Shown: positions 34,382 to 45,950 of the stretch, one piece after another
Layout of the letters: each line of letters begins with the position of its first letter
Numbering within the stretch: the first letter of the stretch is position 1
Assembly (NCBI GenBank): GCA_037974665.1
Contig: CM075772.1
Span: forward strand, 34,759,052-34,823,051
DNA: 64,000 nt
Origin: Ehretia macrophylla
Lineage: Eukaryota > Streptophyta > Magnoliopsida > Boraginales > Ehretiaceae
Reading direction: 5' to 3'
Notes under the pieces: generated by a model
What the model saw: the letters and a program-made list of their open reading frames with translations, nothing else
What the model was told of the DNA's origin: nothing
Databases searched by the model: none
Translations under genes and position numbers: made by a program

Positions 34382-37045
34382 TGTAACACCCCGATCCCTC
34401 TCGAGACCAGGAGTTCTATCAATCAAACTATTCACAACCCAAACCAAACCCGGGCATAATTTTCAGGGAAAACGGATGGAGTCTCCCCTGTTTCTAGGCG
34501 AAATGTAAAACCTGCGACAACATATAAGGGGACCAATACCATGTCCAAACATTCAACCACCTCAAGGCCATCCGAGCCTCGATTCTCAGCAATTAAACTC
34601 AGCAACTATACATACATTTCCAATTTAAAAGCTAACCTATCTCTTTTCATTTTGTCAACTACATTCGAACTTGACAATTAAACCATACTAAGCTACTGCA
34701 TAAAATAACCTATCATCCCATTCTAACTCTTTTCCTTTGGACATTACAGACATGCATTTGAAGTTAAGTTACAATAACTAGATACATAATCTAACTTATC
34801 AAACTACTTCAACTACTTAGCTAGATTAAATTACATTTCTTTTAACAATAAATACATACAACATATGAACATACATCTTTACATCTTTGACAGCTCAAGC
34901 CACAAAGCAAGCAAGACAACTCCTCAGGCACGAACTAACACATATCCACGAACTTTTCAGCTAACAAGGCATTTCCTTAAATGTGGTGGTGAGGAGTGAG
35001 TATACACAACACGTATACTCAGTGAGGGCGAGACAGATATCGAGTTGGAGAGAAAGAAGATCGTGCAATGCAGATAGGTACAGTTAAGTAATACAATCAA
35101 TAAAAGGCTTTCAATATACACAACAATACTATAAACAATTAAGAAAAGCATTAACACAACCAATCAAAGCTATACCACACTTTGAAGGCTATGGTTCACT
35201 CGAGCGAGTAATGTACCGATCACGACTCCGATGACATTAACGATGACGCGCCGTCCCAAACCACCTTATAACACCAGTTTGGAATACCCCGGAAGTATCC
35301 ATTAATTCTACAACCCAAAACTCCCTGGGAGGCAATCCAAGCGAGAAAAGGGAATAGCAGCGGAGCTAGAGCAACCAACACTGGCAACCCGAGGCTACCC
35401 AGAGAGGCCCATCACTCACGCGCGAGACATTATGTAATGCAAGACTCGATACAAGGCGATAAACGAGCGATAAACAAGATATCAAGCATTCTTAACAATG
35501 GATAGACATTTCAATCAACAACCAACTCTAACAAGCGGAATAAGCATTAGCAAGGATAACAAGCAATAATAAGCATTAACAAGCATTCTATTAGCAATAT
35601 AATCATGTAACACACAAAATCACCAAAAATGCCCCAACTTTCAAAATGCCACTACTTCCAAATGAACCACGAGTCTTGGAAACCGACTTCACCAATCCTC
35701 CTAGATCACTATAAGGCACGTCTAGAGACTCCAAAACCCTACTTAACCCTAGAATTCGTGCAAAGCCCCGATTTCCCCCTTTGCTCGTTTGAACTACAAC
35801 TACCTCAACCAATCAACCAACCAATGCCATAATCGTACCAAAAGTGCTTCCATGGCCTCCCGAAACAATGCCATCATGCAAAACGAGAAAACACTAAAGT
35901 CGACCTAAACGACCCCGACTTTCACTAAGCCATTTTTCTCTGTTTTTCCATTACACATTCCAATTAAACCACACATTTAGGCGTTCTAGCATACCTAGCA
36001 CATTTTCACATTAACGGACAGCATAACGGGGCAAGTTCATCATTCCAAGGGTTTACTATTCACTAATTACTATTCATTAATCAATTTAAATTACAATCTC
36101 AACATTTAACTGCAGAAAATATTAAAAAGCTATAAATACATGTTCTACAATCAACAAGGAACATTTTAGAAGCATCAAAACGCTTTAAATAACAATATAC
36201 GAATAAATCTCAAAAATCAAAGTTAACACACAAAACTTTCAAATGTGCAAATAAACATGAAACCCTCACCTTAGATGCTCCTAGATGCTAGGAAGACCTC
36301 GTAGGATGCCTCGGAAACCACCCCGTGCAAGCTCCCGCGAAGAAATGAAGATTTTGGCTTGAAATCTTTTTTTTTCTTTCCTCATATTTTCGGCCCTGCT
36401 AAGCTGCTGTTCAGTTCTGTTTTTTATTTTATTTTGTGTTATTATATGCTATTTTAAAGAGGTCAAAGGTCAAAAGGTCAAAGCTTTGGTCAAGGTTGGT
36501 CAAACAACTTAAAACTAGTCAAAATGGCTTATTTTTGTGCATTTTTAAGCTAAATAACTAACACCAAAATTAATTCTAGCTAGTAACAATTAAAATATAA
36601 AATTTAAGTCATCTAAATACTAGTTTCACTATTTGCTGAGGACTGGAATCCATTTTCTAGCTAACGCCCTCGATATGCAATGCACGTCGCGACAATAAAA
36701 GAATAACAATTAAATCTCGAAGAATCTACGAATTATATCATTTTGAAAAGCATTATAGTTTAAAATTTACTCCGGCTCGGAGCTACTTTTCATTTAAGTG
36801 AAATTCGAGCATTTAAGTGCAAGAAAAATAAAACCCATTGACACAGATATGAAAAGTAGTTGATATTCCGTTAACATGATTAGCTCAGGTATTATTCTAA
36901 TTACTTTTAAAGGAAATATGAAAATAAAGCTACAATTAAATGTTTAACCAAAGATAAACACATAATTCAATGCTAACATTTAAGATAACACTTAATTAAA
37001 TGCAATTAAATGTCGTTAAATGCATGCCGGGTTCGGGTTATCACA
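34382..37045 (-). repeat. 5' LTR of the non-autonomous element
   Basis: 2664 bp, colinear with 29567-32233. It carries the hairpin 34997-35005/35013-35021 with the same 9-bp stem and 7-nt loop. The acceptor-like CAG is mutated to AAG here (near 34976), and the donor-like AAGGTGAGGG is near 36268. Confidence 0.93.
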
Positions 37046-37270
37046 CAGACGGACTACTATAGTGAGTCTAGTGACTACTATAGTAGAGTTAAGTCAAAAT
37101 GTATGGTATAGCAGCCTTTCCAAGCGAGCCTCTAGGATGTCCTGTAAACCCCCATGATGTGGTAAAGGTAAGATATTAAGGGAAGCAGTGAGTAGAGATT
37201 CCCCTGTAGAGAGCCGGATGAGGGGAGACCTTCACGTCCGGTTTGGAGGGCGGGGATATCCTGACCCTAC
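37046..37270 (+). other. nad5: nad5 intron d, 3' part, with group II domain V at 37211-37244
   Basis: The first five bases are the second TSD copy (cagac). Domain V is clear: GAGCCGGA pairs with TCCGGTTT using G-U wobbles around GGGGAGACCTTC-like central text. The intron ends in AC at 37270, directly before exon e. Together with 28777-29566 the intron would be about 1010 nt, a normal size for this intron. Confidence 0.88.
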
Positions 37271-37399
37271 TATTATTATGCCTTTGCAATGTTACTAGGT
37301 TCAACTCTATTTGTGACTGTTTCTCATATGTGGTACTCTCTATCTTCTTGGGTGGATAATCGATCGTCTTTCATTTGGATAGTGAGTCATTTTTTATAA
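37271..37399 (+). pseudogene. nad5: nad5 exon e (last exon), nuclear copy
   Basis: The exon encodes the C-terminal end of NADH dehydrogenase subunit 5: [15 protein letters not shown], then [11 protein letters not shown]. The codon phase fits exon d. The frame runs into TAA TAA at 37397-37402 about 20 nt before the usual end of this 150-nt exon, through a small length change near the run of T at 37391. Codons TCA (37301-37303) and TCG (37364-37366) read Ser where the mature plant protein, as I recall it, has Leu. That is what unedited mitochondrial DNA would show. Confidence 0.9.
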
Positions 37400-37759
37400 T
37401 AATAAGTCAAGTCAAGAATAATAATCGAACTAGAAGAGCTTGCCAGGATGGCTCGGTAAGAAAGCAATCTCTTATGTATATGTAGGCACCAACTCCCAAT
37501 TCTTTCTCTTCTTTATTTTTTAGCTTTTAGTTTTATGACAGTTCATCAAAATAATTGCCCAAGATTACTAGATCGAGCACACGACGTGCATAGTCTGAAC
37601 TCCAAGAACGGGTTGTATCTTATTCATGTTTTCTACTACTTCTTTGCCTGTCTCTTTTTAGAGATCTCCTTGTTCTCTTCCCTTCTTTTCCTCCATACCT
37701 TCGCTGCCTTCTTCATCATCTTGTTCCATCCTTTAGGGATGTTCAGTAGGTGTCCGGGC
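37400..37759 (+). other. Mitochondrial-like DNA, segment D (nad5 3' flank)
   Basis: Sequence following nad5; no gene seen. It ends at the copia target site, cgggc at 37755-37759. Confidence 0.5.
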
Positions 37760-39708
37760 TGTTAGCGATATGCCCTAATGCTATGTGGTTAGATGACCTA
37801 TTTTTTGGCATTTTATGTAAACTTGTATATTTATCAATGGTAGTTTATGGATGTTCATATTCTCCGCTTTTATATTATATGAATGTGTCGCCTGATATTC
37901 TTGTAAAAGAAATATATTCCAAAATGCGTTGGAATATCTTGGCATGTTTCTTGCGTATATAGAATATCTAAAACTATTCGTAGTCCTTAGATTATTTGAC
38001 CGGGACTAAAATAATCTATTATGGACTACCACGTGAATTGTTACCTTTGATTGATATTAGATATTAATGGTAAAGGACGGTGAGCCATGAGCTATAACAA
38101 CATATGATGCAATTAACAATCACGTGAATGATTATTAGTAGAATAGATCATTGAATGTGACATGAGTAACAAACTACATGACTTCGGATTAATAGTTTGT
38201 TATTCGTTGTGAATGTACATGTAATCCTTAGACTTGAGAAATTACGGCTGTAACATATATTGGAATTTAATATTCGCCCTTGGACAACACTTGTCTTTGA
38301 CTTGTCTAGATAAGTTACGACCTCTTGCATTTTATCTTTCTAGTATAATGGTTGACAGGTAATTGTCGAGAAAGGATCTATTAACCTCCGGTGTGAGGTG
38401 ATGTCCTATGCAATCTAATTTCGGTTGTACAATGAGGAAGTCCTTCGCCAAGGCATGGATGATGGAAAAGTGTTTCCATGAATGTCATCTCTCATTCTAC
38501 CCTATTAGATGTTTGCATTGTTATCGAGTTTATAGACTTAATCTTTTCATGGTCTTTGCTCGATCGGGACGTATTAATAGAAGGATTAAATTGTACGATT
38601 ATTCGCGACTATAAATAGATTCACCTGTTTGACTTCATTGCTATATAAATTGTCTTGATACGTTGCTAGACGTCACTCTAAAACGTGAGGGTATTTTAGG
38701 AATGGCGGAGATATTCCCAAAATATATTAAAGTCGTTTAGTGTTCCCTCATTGCTATATGGCAGTGAATCTAGAGAGTCACACACAATAAAGTGTAATTG
38801 AATGAGTTTCAGATAAGCTTGAATTTGGTTTTGGAACATTAATGTGTTAACGTTGGCAATGCTCGGCCATTAAGTAGTAATGGGCCGAATGTGTAATTAT
38901 TTATAAGTGTTGGGACAAAAGTGTAAATACAGAAAGTTAGTTTCCTTAATTTAAATTAATAATGATTAGATTAAATTAAATGTACAAATACAATATTAAT
39001 AAAGTATATATACATGTATATGATATGTATACATATTAGTCTTGAAAAATGAAGATGCCAAATAGATGGCTAAGATTGTTCCAAATCATCAAGTTGACCA
39101 TTATTTTTGAAATCAATGGTTAAGATAAAAGAAGACAAAGCACATGTTTTGATGCATTGAGAAGTGCAATTGTTGTCTTCTAAATGCACTACATACAATG
39201 CATAAAACAAGGAACACATTACACAAGGCATGCATAGAAAAACACAATGCATTGAGAAGAACAATTTTGTCTTCTCTTTTTATTGTGCAATTTTCGTCCA
39301 TTGCATGGGCAGCCCAAGAAGAGGTTTTAATTTTTCAGAAAAAACTCTGGTTCTAGCTTAAAAACATCCCAAAGAAGACTAGCATAAAACCTTTGGTGAT
39401 TAAGGAACTCATTCAAGCTTGTGTGGACAACCTAGAGCTCTTGCATTTGTGGGAGGACTTGTCAAAGCTTGTTCATCATCATCATCATCATCTTTGCAAG
39501 ATCTACAAGTGGTATATCTAAATCTACCTCTTTACTATATAGATATATGCTTGAATATATGCTTACCTTTTGTTATCCACTTGAAATGAAGAGTGGAGTT
39601 TTTGGATGAATTTAGAGTTTGTTATAGAAAATTTTGAAATTCTAGCCATGGATTCCTCTTGGTTTTAATCTATATGATTCCATAACTCTAAAAAGAAAGA
39701 TTCTTTCA
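37760..39708 (+). repeat. Copia 5' LTR
   Basis: The LTR runs from TGTTAGCGATATGCCC to GATTCTTTCA. A TATAAATAG promoter box lies at 38612-38620. A (CAT)n run is at about 39474-39492. Short frames inside it recur in the 3' LTR with changes and are not genes. Confidence 0.93.
38612..38620 (+). promoter_or_regulatory. TATA box of the copia 5' LTR
   Basis: TATAAATAG, preceded by a short GC patch (TTCGCGAC), is repeated exactly in the 3' LTR at 59789-59797. Transcription probably starts about 30 nt downstream. Confidence 0.6.
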
Positions 39709-39710
39709 AG

Positions 39711-39722
39711 TGGTATCAGAGC
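39711..39722 (+). other. Copia primer binding site, initiator tRNA-Met
   Basis: TGGTATCAGAGC starts two bases after the LTR and is the standard plant copia primer site. Confidence 0.95.
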
Positions 39723-41564
39723 TAGGCTTGATGAATCATGTGATTACATATGTGTTTGCTCAAAGTTTCTAGAGTCTTGAGCACAAAAAGAACAAGAAAA
39801 ATGTTTTCAGCAACTTTGCAAGTTTTCTGCGCACTGATTTTACGTGGCTGTTTTGACACAACAAATGTTGTTGTTTGGGGCTGATTTTTGGTTATGTTAT
39901 TCTATAGAGATAGTATAACATTTCATCCTCTAATAAGCATCTCCTAATTTCGTGGCTAACGGTCTCATTTAGATCCATTTCAGTAGGTTCACTGATTCTC
40001 GCGCAAATCTGGACAGTTTGCGCAGTTGTGTTGTAAGAGGCATAACTCAGTGAATTTAACTCTGAATTGAGTTTTGTTTGATTCTAAAACTATCTACAAT
40101 CTATGAAATTTCTCTCTACAAAATTTTAGAAATTTTGGAGAACTGTAGATTGGTTAAATGAGTCAAAAAAGTTGATATATGTACAGCAGATTTATGATGG
40201 GTCATAAATTAAAAGTCATGGCTAATTGATTGGATTTTGTTTAAGCCCAATGGGCCTAAAATCAGTGGGCTTAAGTCTAATAAGATTATATCATATTAAT
40301 ATAAGCCTAAGAACTCAAATTGGGCTATGAAATTAACAAAGGATTTGCATTGGGCCTTGTTCAACATGGATGTATTAAAAGTTGGTTTTATTGAGTGTTT
40401 TTGTGTGTTGTTTAACATGAGATGTTACAAGATCAAGATATGAAACTTGTTGCAAAGTGTTCATTTAGTTTTTTTGAATGTATGTATTTGATGCATATTC
40501 AATACTTTATGAATTTGTGATGAATGGTGATTGATGGTTGGATCATGGACTTAGCTTAGTGGATGATGAATGGTTGTAATTTATTAGATGGTTTTGTAAT
40601 AATTATTCATTCATTCATTGGCTTGTAAATGAGGCATAAGTCTCACTTTATTATTTTTGCAAGAGAGAGCTTGTTGTAGTGAGACATATTGATGTAATCT
40701 ACTAAGTAGTTTTGCAAAGGAGTTGAAGACTTTAAAGGAGTTGGAGGCTTTTCAAATGAAAGTGAAACCAATAAGTCAAGGCCATTGAAGACATTCATGA
40801 TGTGCTTATTTGGTTTCTCTAGGCTTGGTTTTATTACACTAAGTCCATGATCTACCTTACTTTATTTTGATGCATATACGCTTGTTTAATTGCTTATATG
40901 TGATATTGGTTTTTAAATAGACTTTTATGCATAACTGAGATCTTCAAAATCAAAAGCTCCCTATGTGCAAACTAAGATTAGATTGTAAAACGGTAAAAGG
41001 AGTTTTATCGTAGCCCTTCACCATCCTAGGACTATAATGGCTTAAAATGAATATAGCTTGTCTAACCCAAAGGTAGAAAGATATAGTTCATGATAAGTCA
41101 TTTGTATGCCTAATTCACATAGAGATGTTGTAATGCTCCAAAATCATATGTGCCAAGAATACACTAAAGTTGAGGTCATAGGATTCAACTTGTCGCATTC
41201 ACTTAGATGGTGGGCTTAATCTAACTAGATCACTAGATCAATAATGCACCAAAGCTGAGATTAATGTGATTTAGGGGCTAAAAATTGACCAAGCCCTATA
41301 TGATGATATAGATAGCAATAGTTGTTTACTCTTAAAGTAATATTTCAATAATGCACGAAAGTTGAGAGATATTAGCCTTAAGAGAATTTGGTCATCCTAC
41401 TAAGGATTCATTATTAGATTCACAGTTTTCATTTAGGGAGTGTGAGATCCGATAAGATTAGTGGGATGTACTATTTAATTGAAGTCCAAATTAAATAGTC
41501 TTACTTGTTTACATTACTTGCAATCTTACTTTCTGCATTATTTTACTTTTCTGCAGTTTATATC
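39723..41564 (+). other. Copia untranslated leader, no gene
   Basis: About 1.84 kb between primer site and gag start, AT-rich, with no long frame and no motif I recognise. Long leaders are common in large copia elements. Confidence 0.6.
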
Positions 41565-41726
41565 ATGGCTGCATTTACGAACCCCTTAGCCCGTATTCTC
41601 AATAAAAATTGCTTAACTGGACCGAATTTCAATGATTGGGCATGCAACCTTAGAATCGTTCTATGTATGGAAAAGATTGAGTATGTTTTGGACAATGCCC
41701 CTCCAGCTAATCTGCCTGAGACAGCC
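41565..41726 (+). pseudogene. Copia gag, N-terminal piece
   Basis: The ATG at 41565 opens MAAFTNPLARIL, followed by LTGPNFNDW and LRIVL, the usual start of copia Gag, which forms the particle shell. The frame is cut at 41726 by the solo LTR and continues in phase at 44393. Confidence 0.88.
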
Positions 41727-44387
41727 TGTGATAACCCGAACCCGGCATACATTTAATTGCATTTAACTAGTGACATCTTAAATGTTAGCATTGGATTATG
41801 TGTTTACTTTTAGTTGAACATTTATTTGTAGCTCTATTTTCATATTTCTTTTAGAAGTAACTAGAATAGTACTTGAGCTAATTATTCTAATGGAATATCA
41901 ACAAATTTTCATATTGATGTCAATCGATTTTATTTTTCTTGCACTTAAAGGCTCGGTTTTCAATTAAATGAAAAGTAGCTCCGAGCCGGAGTAAATTTTA
42001 AACTATAATGCTTTTCAAAATGATATATTTCTTAGATTCTTCGAGATTTAATTGTTATTCTTTTGTTGTCGCAACGTGCATTGCATATCGAGAGCGTTAG
42101 CTAGGAAACGGTTTCCAGTCCTCAGCAAATAGTGAAATTAGTATTTAGATGACTAAAATTTTATAATTTAATTGTTGCTAGCTAGAATTAATTTTGGTGT
42201 TAGTTATTTAGCTAAAAAATGCACAAAAATAAGCCATTTTGACTAGTTTTTAAGTTGTCAAACAACCTTGACCAACTTTGACCAAATTGTCACCATTTTA
42301 AGCTTAAACAAAGCAAAAAAAAAAAAAAAAACAGAGCTGAAATCAGAGAGGGCAGGGCCGAAAACGAGGGAGAGAAAAAAAAGAAAATTCAACTTCAAAT
42401 CATCAAATCTTCGCGTGATCTTGCACGGGGTGGTTTTCGAGGCATCCTACGAGGTTTTCCTAGCGTCTAGGAGCGTCTAAGGTGAGGGTTTCATCGTTAT
42501 TTGCGCATTTGAAAATTTTGTATCTAAACTTTGATTTTTGGATTTTATGCGTAGATTGTTGTTTTAATCGCTTTGCTGCTTAAAGATTGTTCCTTGTTGA
42601 TTGTAGAACATGTATGTATAGCTTTTTAACATTTTCTGCGATTAAATGTTGAGATTACAATTTAAATTGATTAATGAATAGTAATTAGTGAATAGTAAAC
42701 CCCCGTTTCGATGAAATTGCTCCGTTACGCGTTCTGTTGATGTAGGAGGATGCTAGATATGTTAGAATGCCTTAATGCATGGTTTAATTGGAATGTGTAA
42801 TGGAAAAACGGAGAAAAATGGCTTAGTGAAAGTCGGGGTCGTTTAGGTCGAGAAGGCCATGGAAGCACTTTTGGTGCGAATATGGTGTTGGTTGGATGTT
42901 TGGTTAGTATAGTTGTAGTTCAAACGAGCAAAGGGAGAAATTGGGGCTTTGCGCGACTTCTAGGGTAAAGTAGGGTTTCAGGGTCCTTCGACGTGCCTTA
43001 TGGTGACCTAGGAGGATTGGCGAAGTCGGTTTCCAGAACTCGTTGCTCATTTGGAAATGGTAGTGTTTTGATAGTTGGGGCCGATTTGTGATTTTGCTTG
43101 TTATCTTGATATTATGCCTATAGAATACTTAGGGTTTCTTGATATATTTGTCTAGTTGGTGTTATTGTTGCTTATTATTGCTTGTTATGCTCGAAAAGTT
43201 AGTTGAATGCTAGTATTAATTGTGATTGCTTGCTATCTCGTTTGTTGTCACTAGTTTGTATTGTTGTGCTATCGCTCGTTTATTGCCTTGTATCGAGTCT
43301 TGCATTGCATAGTATCTCGCGCGTGAGTGATGGGCCTCTCTGGGTAGCCTCGGGTTGCCAGTGTTGGTTGCTCTCGCTCCACTGCTATTCCTTTTCTCGC
43401 TTGGGTTGCCTCCCAGGGAGATTTGGGTCGTAGATTTGATTGGATACTTCCGGGGTATTCCAAACTGGTGTTACAAGGTGGATGCACGCTTATTGTCATC
43501 GTTGTCAACATCAAGCTCGAGATTGATGTATCGCTCGTGTAATGGTACATTGCTCGTATGAGTGAACCATCGCCTTCAAAGTGTGGTATAGCTTTGAATG
43601 GTTGTGTTAATGCTTTCAGTAATTGCTTATTGTATTGATTGTTTGTTTTGATTGCTTATTTATCAGTTATATTGTTTAACTGTCTTATTTGCATTGCACG
43701 ACTATCTTTCTCTCCAACTCGATATATGTCTCGCCCTCACTAAGTATACGTGTTGTGTATACTCACTCATCACCACTACATTTCAGGAAATGCCATGTTA
43801 GCTGGAAAGTTCGTGATTTCGTGAAAGTTCGTGCCTGAAGAGTTGTCTTGCATGCCTATGTGGCTTGAGTGTCGAAGTTGTAAAGATATATGCTTTCATA
43901 TGTTGTATGTATTTAATGTCAAAAAGTATGTAATTTAAGTTTCATTAGATTGTTGAAGTAGTTTGATAAGTTAGATTATGTATATAGTTATTATAACTTA
44001 ACTTCAAATGCATGTTTGTAATGTCCAAAGGAAAAGATTTAGAAAGGCATGATAGTTTATTTTATGTAGTAGCTTAGTATGGTTTAATTGTCAAGTTTGA
44101 ATGTACTTGCCAAAAATGAAAAGAGATAGGTTAGCTTTTAAATTTGAAATGTATGTATACTTGCTGAGTTTAAATTGTTGAGAACCGAGGCTCGGATGGC
44201 CTTGAGGAAGTTTTGTATGGTTGGACACGGTGTTGGTCCATTTAAATGCTATTACAGGTTTTACATTTTGCCTAGAAACAGGGGAGACTCCGTCCGTTTT
44301 CCCTGAATATTTTGCCCGGGTTTGGTTTGGGTTGTGATTAGATCGATTGATAGAACTCCCGATCTCGAGAGGGATCAGGGTGTTACA
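41727..44387 (+). repeat. Solo LTR, chromovirus family 2, 2661 bp, TSD cagcc, inside copia gag
   Basis: It starts TGTGATAACCCGAACCC, ends GATCAGGGTGTTACA and has exact flanking cagcc (41722-41726, 44388-44392). It is the same family as 7511-10092 and the non-autonomous element. It holds a donor-like AAG|GTGAGG at 42482, the hairpin 43743-43749/43757-43763 and an acceptor-like TTTCAG ending 43786. Removing it with one TSD copy restores the reading phase of gag, so it is a clean insertion. Confidence 0.93.
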
Positions 44388-44392
44388 CAGCC

Positions 44393-44489
44393 ACTGAGGC
44401 TGAAGGTCAAACTTATGATCAATGGGTTGAACATGATTTACGTGCTAAGAGTTACATACTTGCATCGATGAATAATGAGTTGCAACGTC
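44393..44489 (+). pseudogene. Copia gag, middle piece
   Basis: This is a 97-nt open piece between the solo LTR and the Athila insertion, reading YDQWVEHDLRAKSYI and then ASMNNELQR. It is in phase with both neighbours. The last bases (acgtc, 44485-44489) are the Athila target site. Confidence 0.85.
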
Positions 44490-45934
44490 TGATGGGTGCT
44501 TAGCTTTGGGTAAAATTAATGTCAATTCTAAGCCAAGTTTTAACTCGCAAGTGCACGAGTGATTATATTGTAGTGTGCTAGTGCGAGGTCGAATCCACAA
44601 GGAGACAATTTGAAAGTTTGTAGAAAAGTGTAAGTAAAGTGCCTAAGTAATTAAACTAAATTAAATTGTAAATTGAGTGATTTGAATGAAAGTTAACTAA
44701 AAATAAAATAAATGTGAAATTAAATGTGAAAACTAAAATTAAATATGAAAGTTGAAATTGAAGTTTGATCACTATTGGGATAGGTTTAGGGATCGGATTC
44801 CTATGCAAAGTTGAATTCTAGGCTCGAACTTATGATTTCCTATTTTGATGCAAAATTAGACTACAAGCCTAATTAATTAAATAATCACCTAAAGTTAACT
44901 AATTAACGAGTTAGACCTAGTTGAGAGGGGCAACCATATCTCCAAGTCCTTTATATAGCCGGAGTGTAGATTTGTCCTAAAATCCTAGGCAAACACATTA
45001 ACTAATTAAGTGGAGGAAAACTATGGTACAACCTATAGTTTTCACAATCAAGCCCATTTTATATATTTGATCTACCATATGAATTCCTATTAATTACTAG
45101 CTACAAGCATAATAAATTAATAGGATAAATAATAAAGCATGTAAATCAAAAATATAAAAATAGCATCAGAATAATCCAACCAAGTTCAAGCCCATAAAAT
45201 TACATTATCACATAGTAATCCTACCTTAAACAATGAATTAATTATACATGTTCAACAAAACTGAATCAATATTATAAAAAGAAAGTAAATTAAACTTCTC
45301 CATAAATTAATTCGAATCTGTTGAAAATAATAATTTAATCTGAATCCCAACTGAAAATTGAAGAAGAATTTACGAAAAGAAATAAACCAAACTTGCTGCT
45401 GTTTTTTCCTTGTCGCCAAAGCTTTTTTTTCCTACGTTGCTTGCTGTTTCGCTCTCTGTTTTTTCCTTTTTTTTCCTCTGTGCTGCACTCCTTCTTTTTC
45501 TCCTCTCCTTCTGCATAGTATCTGTTCCTTTTATAATCAAAATAGACCGCCCTAGCTTTGTGGGCTTTTGATCTACGTGGCCACTTTTCCTTTATAAGTG
45601 ACAAAGTCCAATTTTGGACTTTGCTGACCATGTGCAAGCCAGTTGGCCAAGGCATTAACTAATGCCTTGGTCAACGGGCATTGACCCTCTTTTTTTTTTT
45701 TTTCCTTTTTTCCTTTGTTTCAACAAATATTCTTGAATAAATTTCAAACTTCTTTTTTTCAATAATGACTTATCTGCAATATTTGATTTTTTCCCAAACA
45801 TGGTTCTAATTGCTCTTTCACGAGTAAATTCCTATATGCACAAAAACACAATTAAAGTGATCAACTTTTTCAATAAATGTGCAAAATTAATTCTAAAAAT
45901 GCAAGAGATAAGTCTAAAAAATATGACTATATCA
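44490..45934 (-). repeat. Athila 3' LTR
   Basis: 1445 bp, bounded by TGATGGGTGC and TGACTATATCA on the plus strand. Compared with the other LTR it keeps about 33 bp more near 45856-45890. Confidence 0.92.
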
Positions 45935-45950
45935 ACACCCCCAAACCTAT
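45935..45950 (-). other. Athila polypurine tract
   Basis: Minus-strand ATAGGTTTGGGGGTGT abuts the 3' LTR. A G-run of this kind is typical of Athila. Confidence 0.8.

Larger units (their letters stand above)
29567..37045 (-). mobile_element. Complete non-autonomous LTR retrotransposon (family 2), 7479 bp, TSD cagac
   Basis: Two LTRs of 2667 and 2664 bp flank a 2148-bp internal region. Exact 5-bp TSDs (cagac, 29562-29566 and 37046-37050) bound the whole. On the minus strand the order is 5' LTR (37045-34382), tRNA-iMet-type primer binding site, internal region, polypurine tract, 3' LTR (32233-29567). The internal region has no gag, protease, RT or integrase, so the element must use proteins from elsewhere. 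The Tekay element at 1-5708 shares LTR blocks and the polypurine tract and is a candidate helper family. The two LTRs differ only at scattered bases, so the insertion is not very old. Confidence 0.93.

Noticed and set aside
39474-39492. CAT repeats in the copia LTRs as a possible array.
   Set aside because: A simple trinucleotide run repeated because the LTR is repeated; no spacers, so not a CRISPR-like array.
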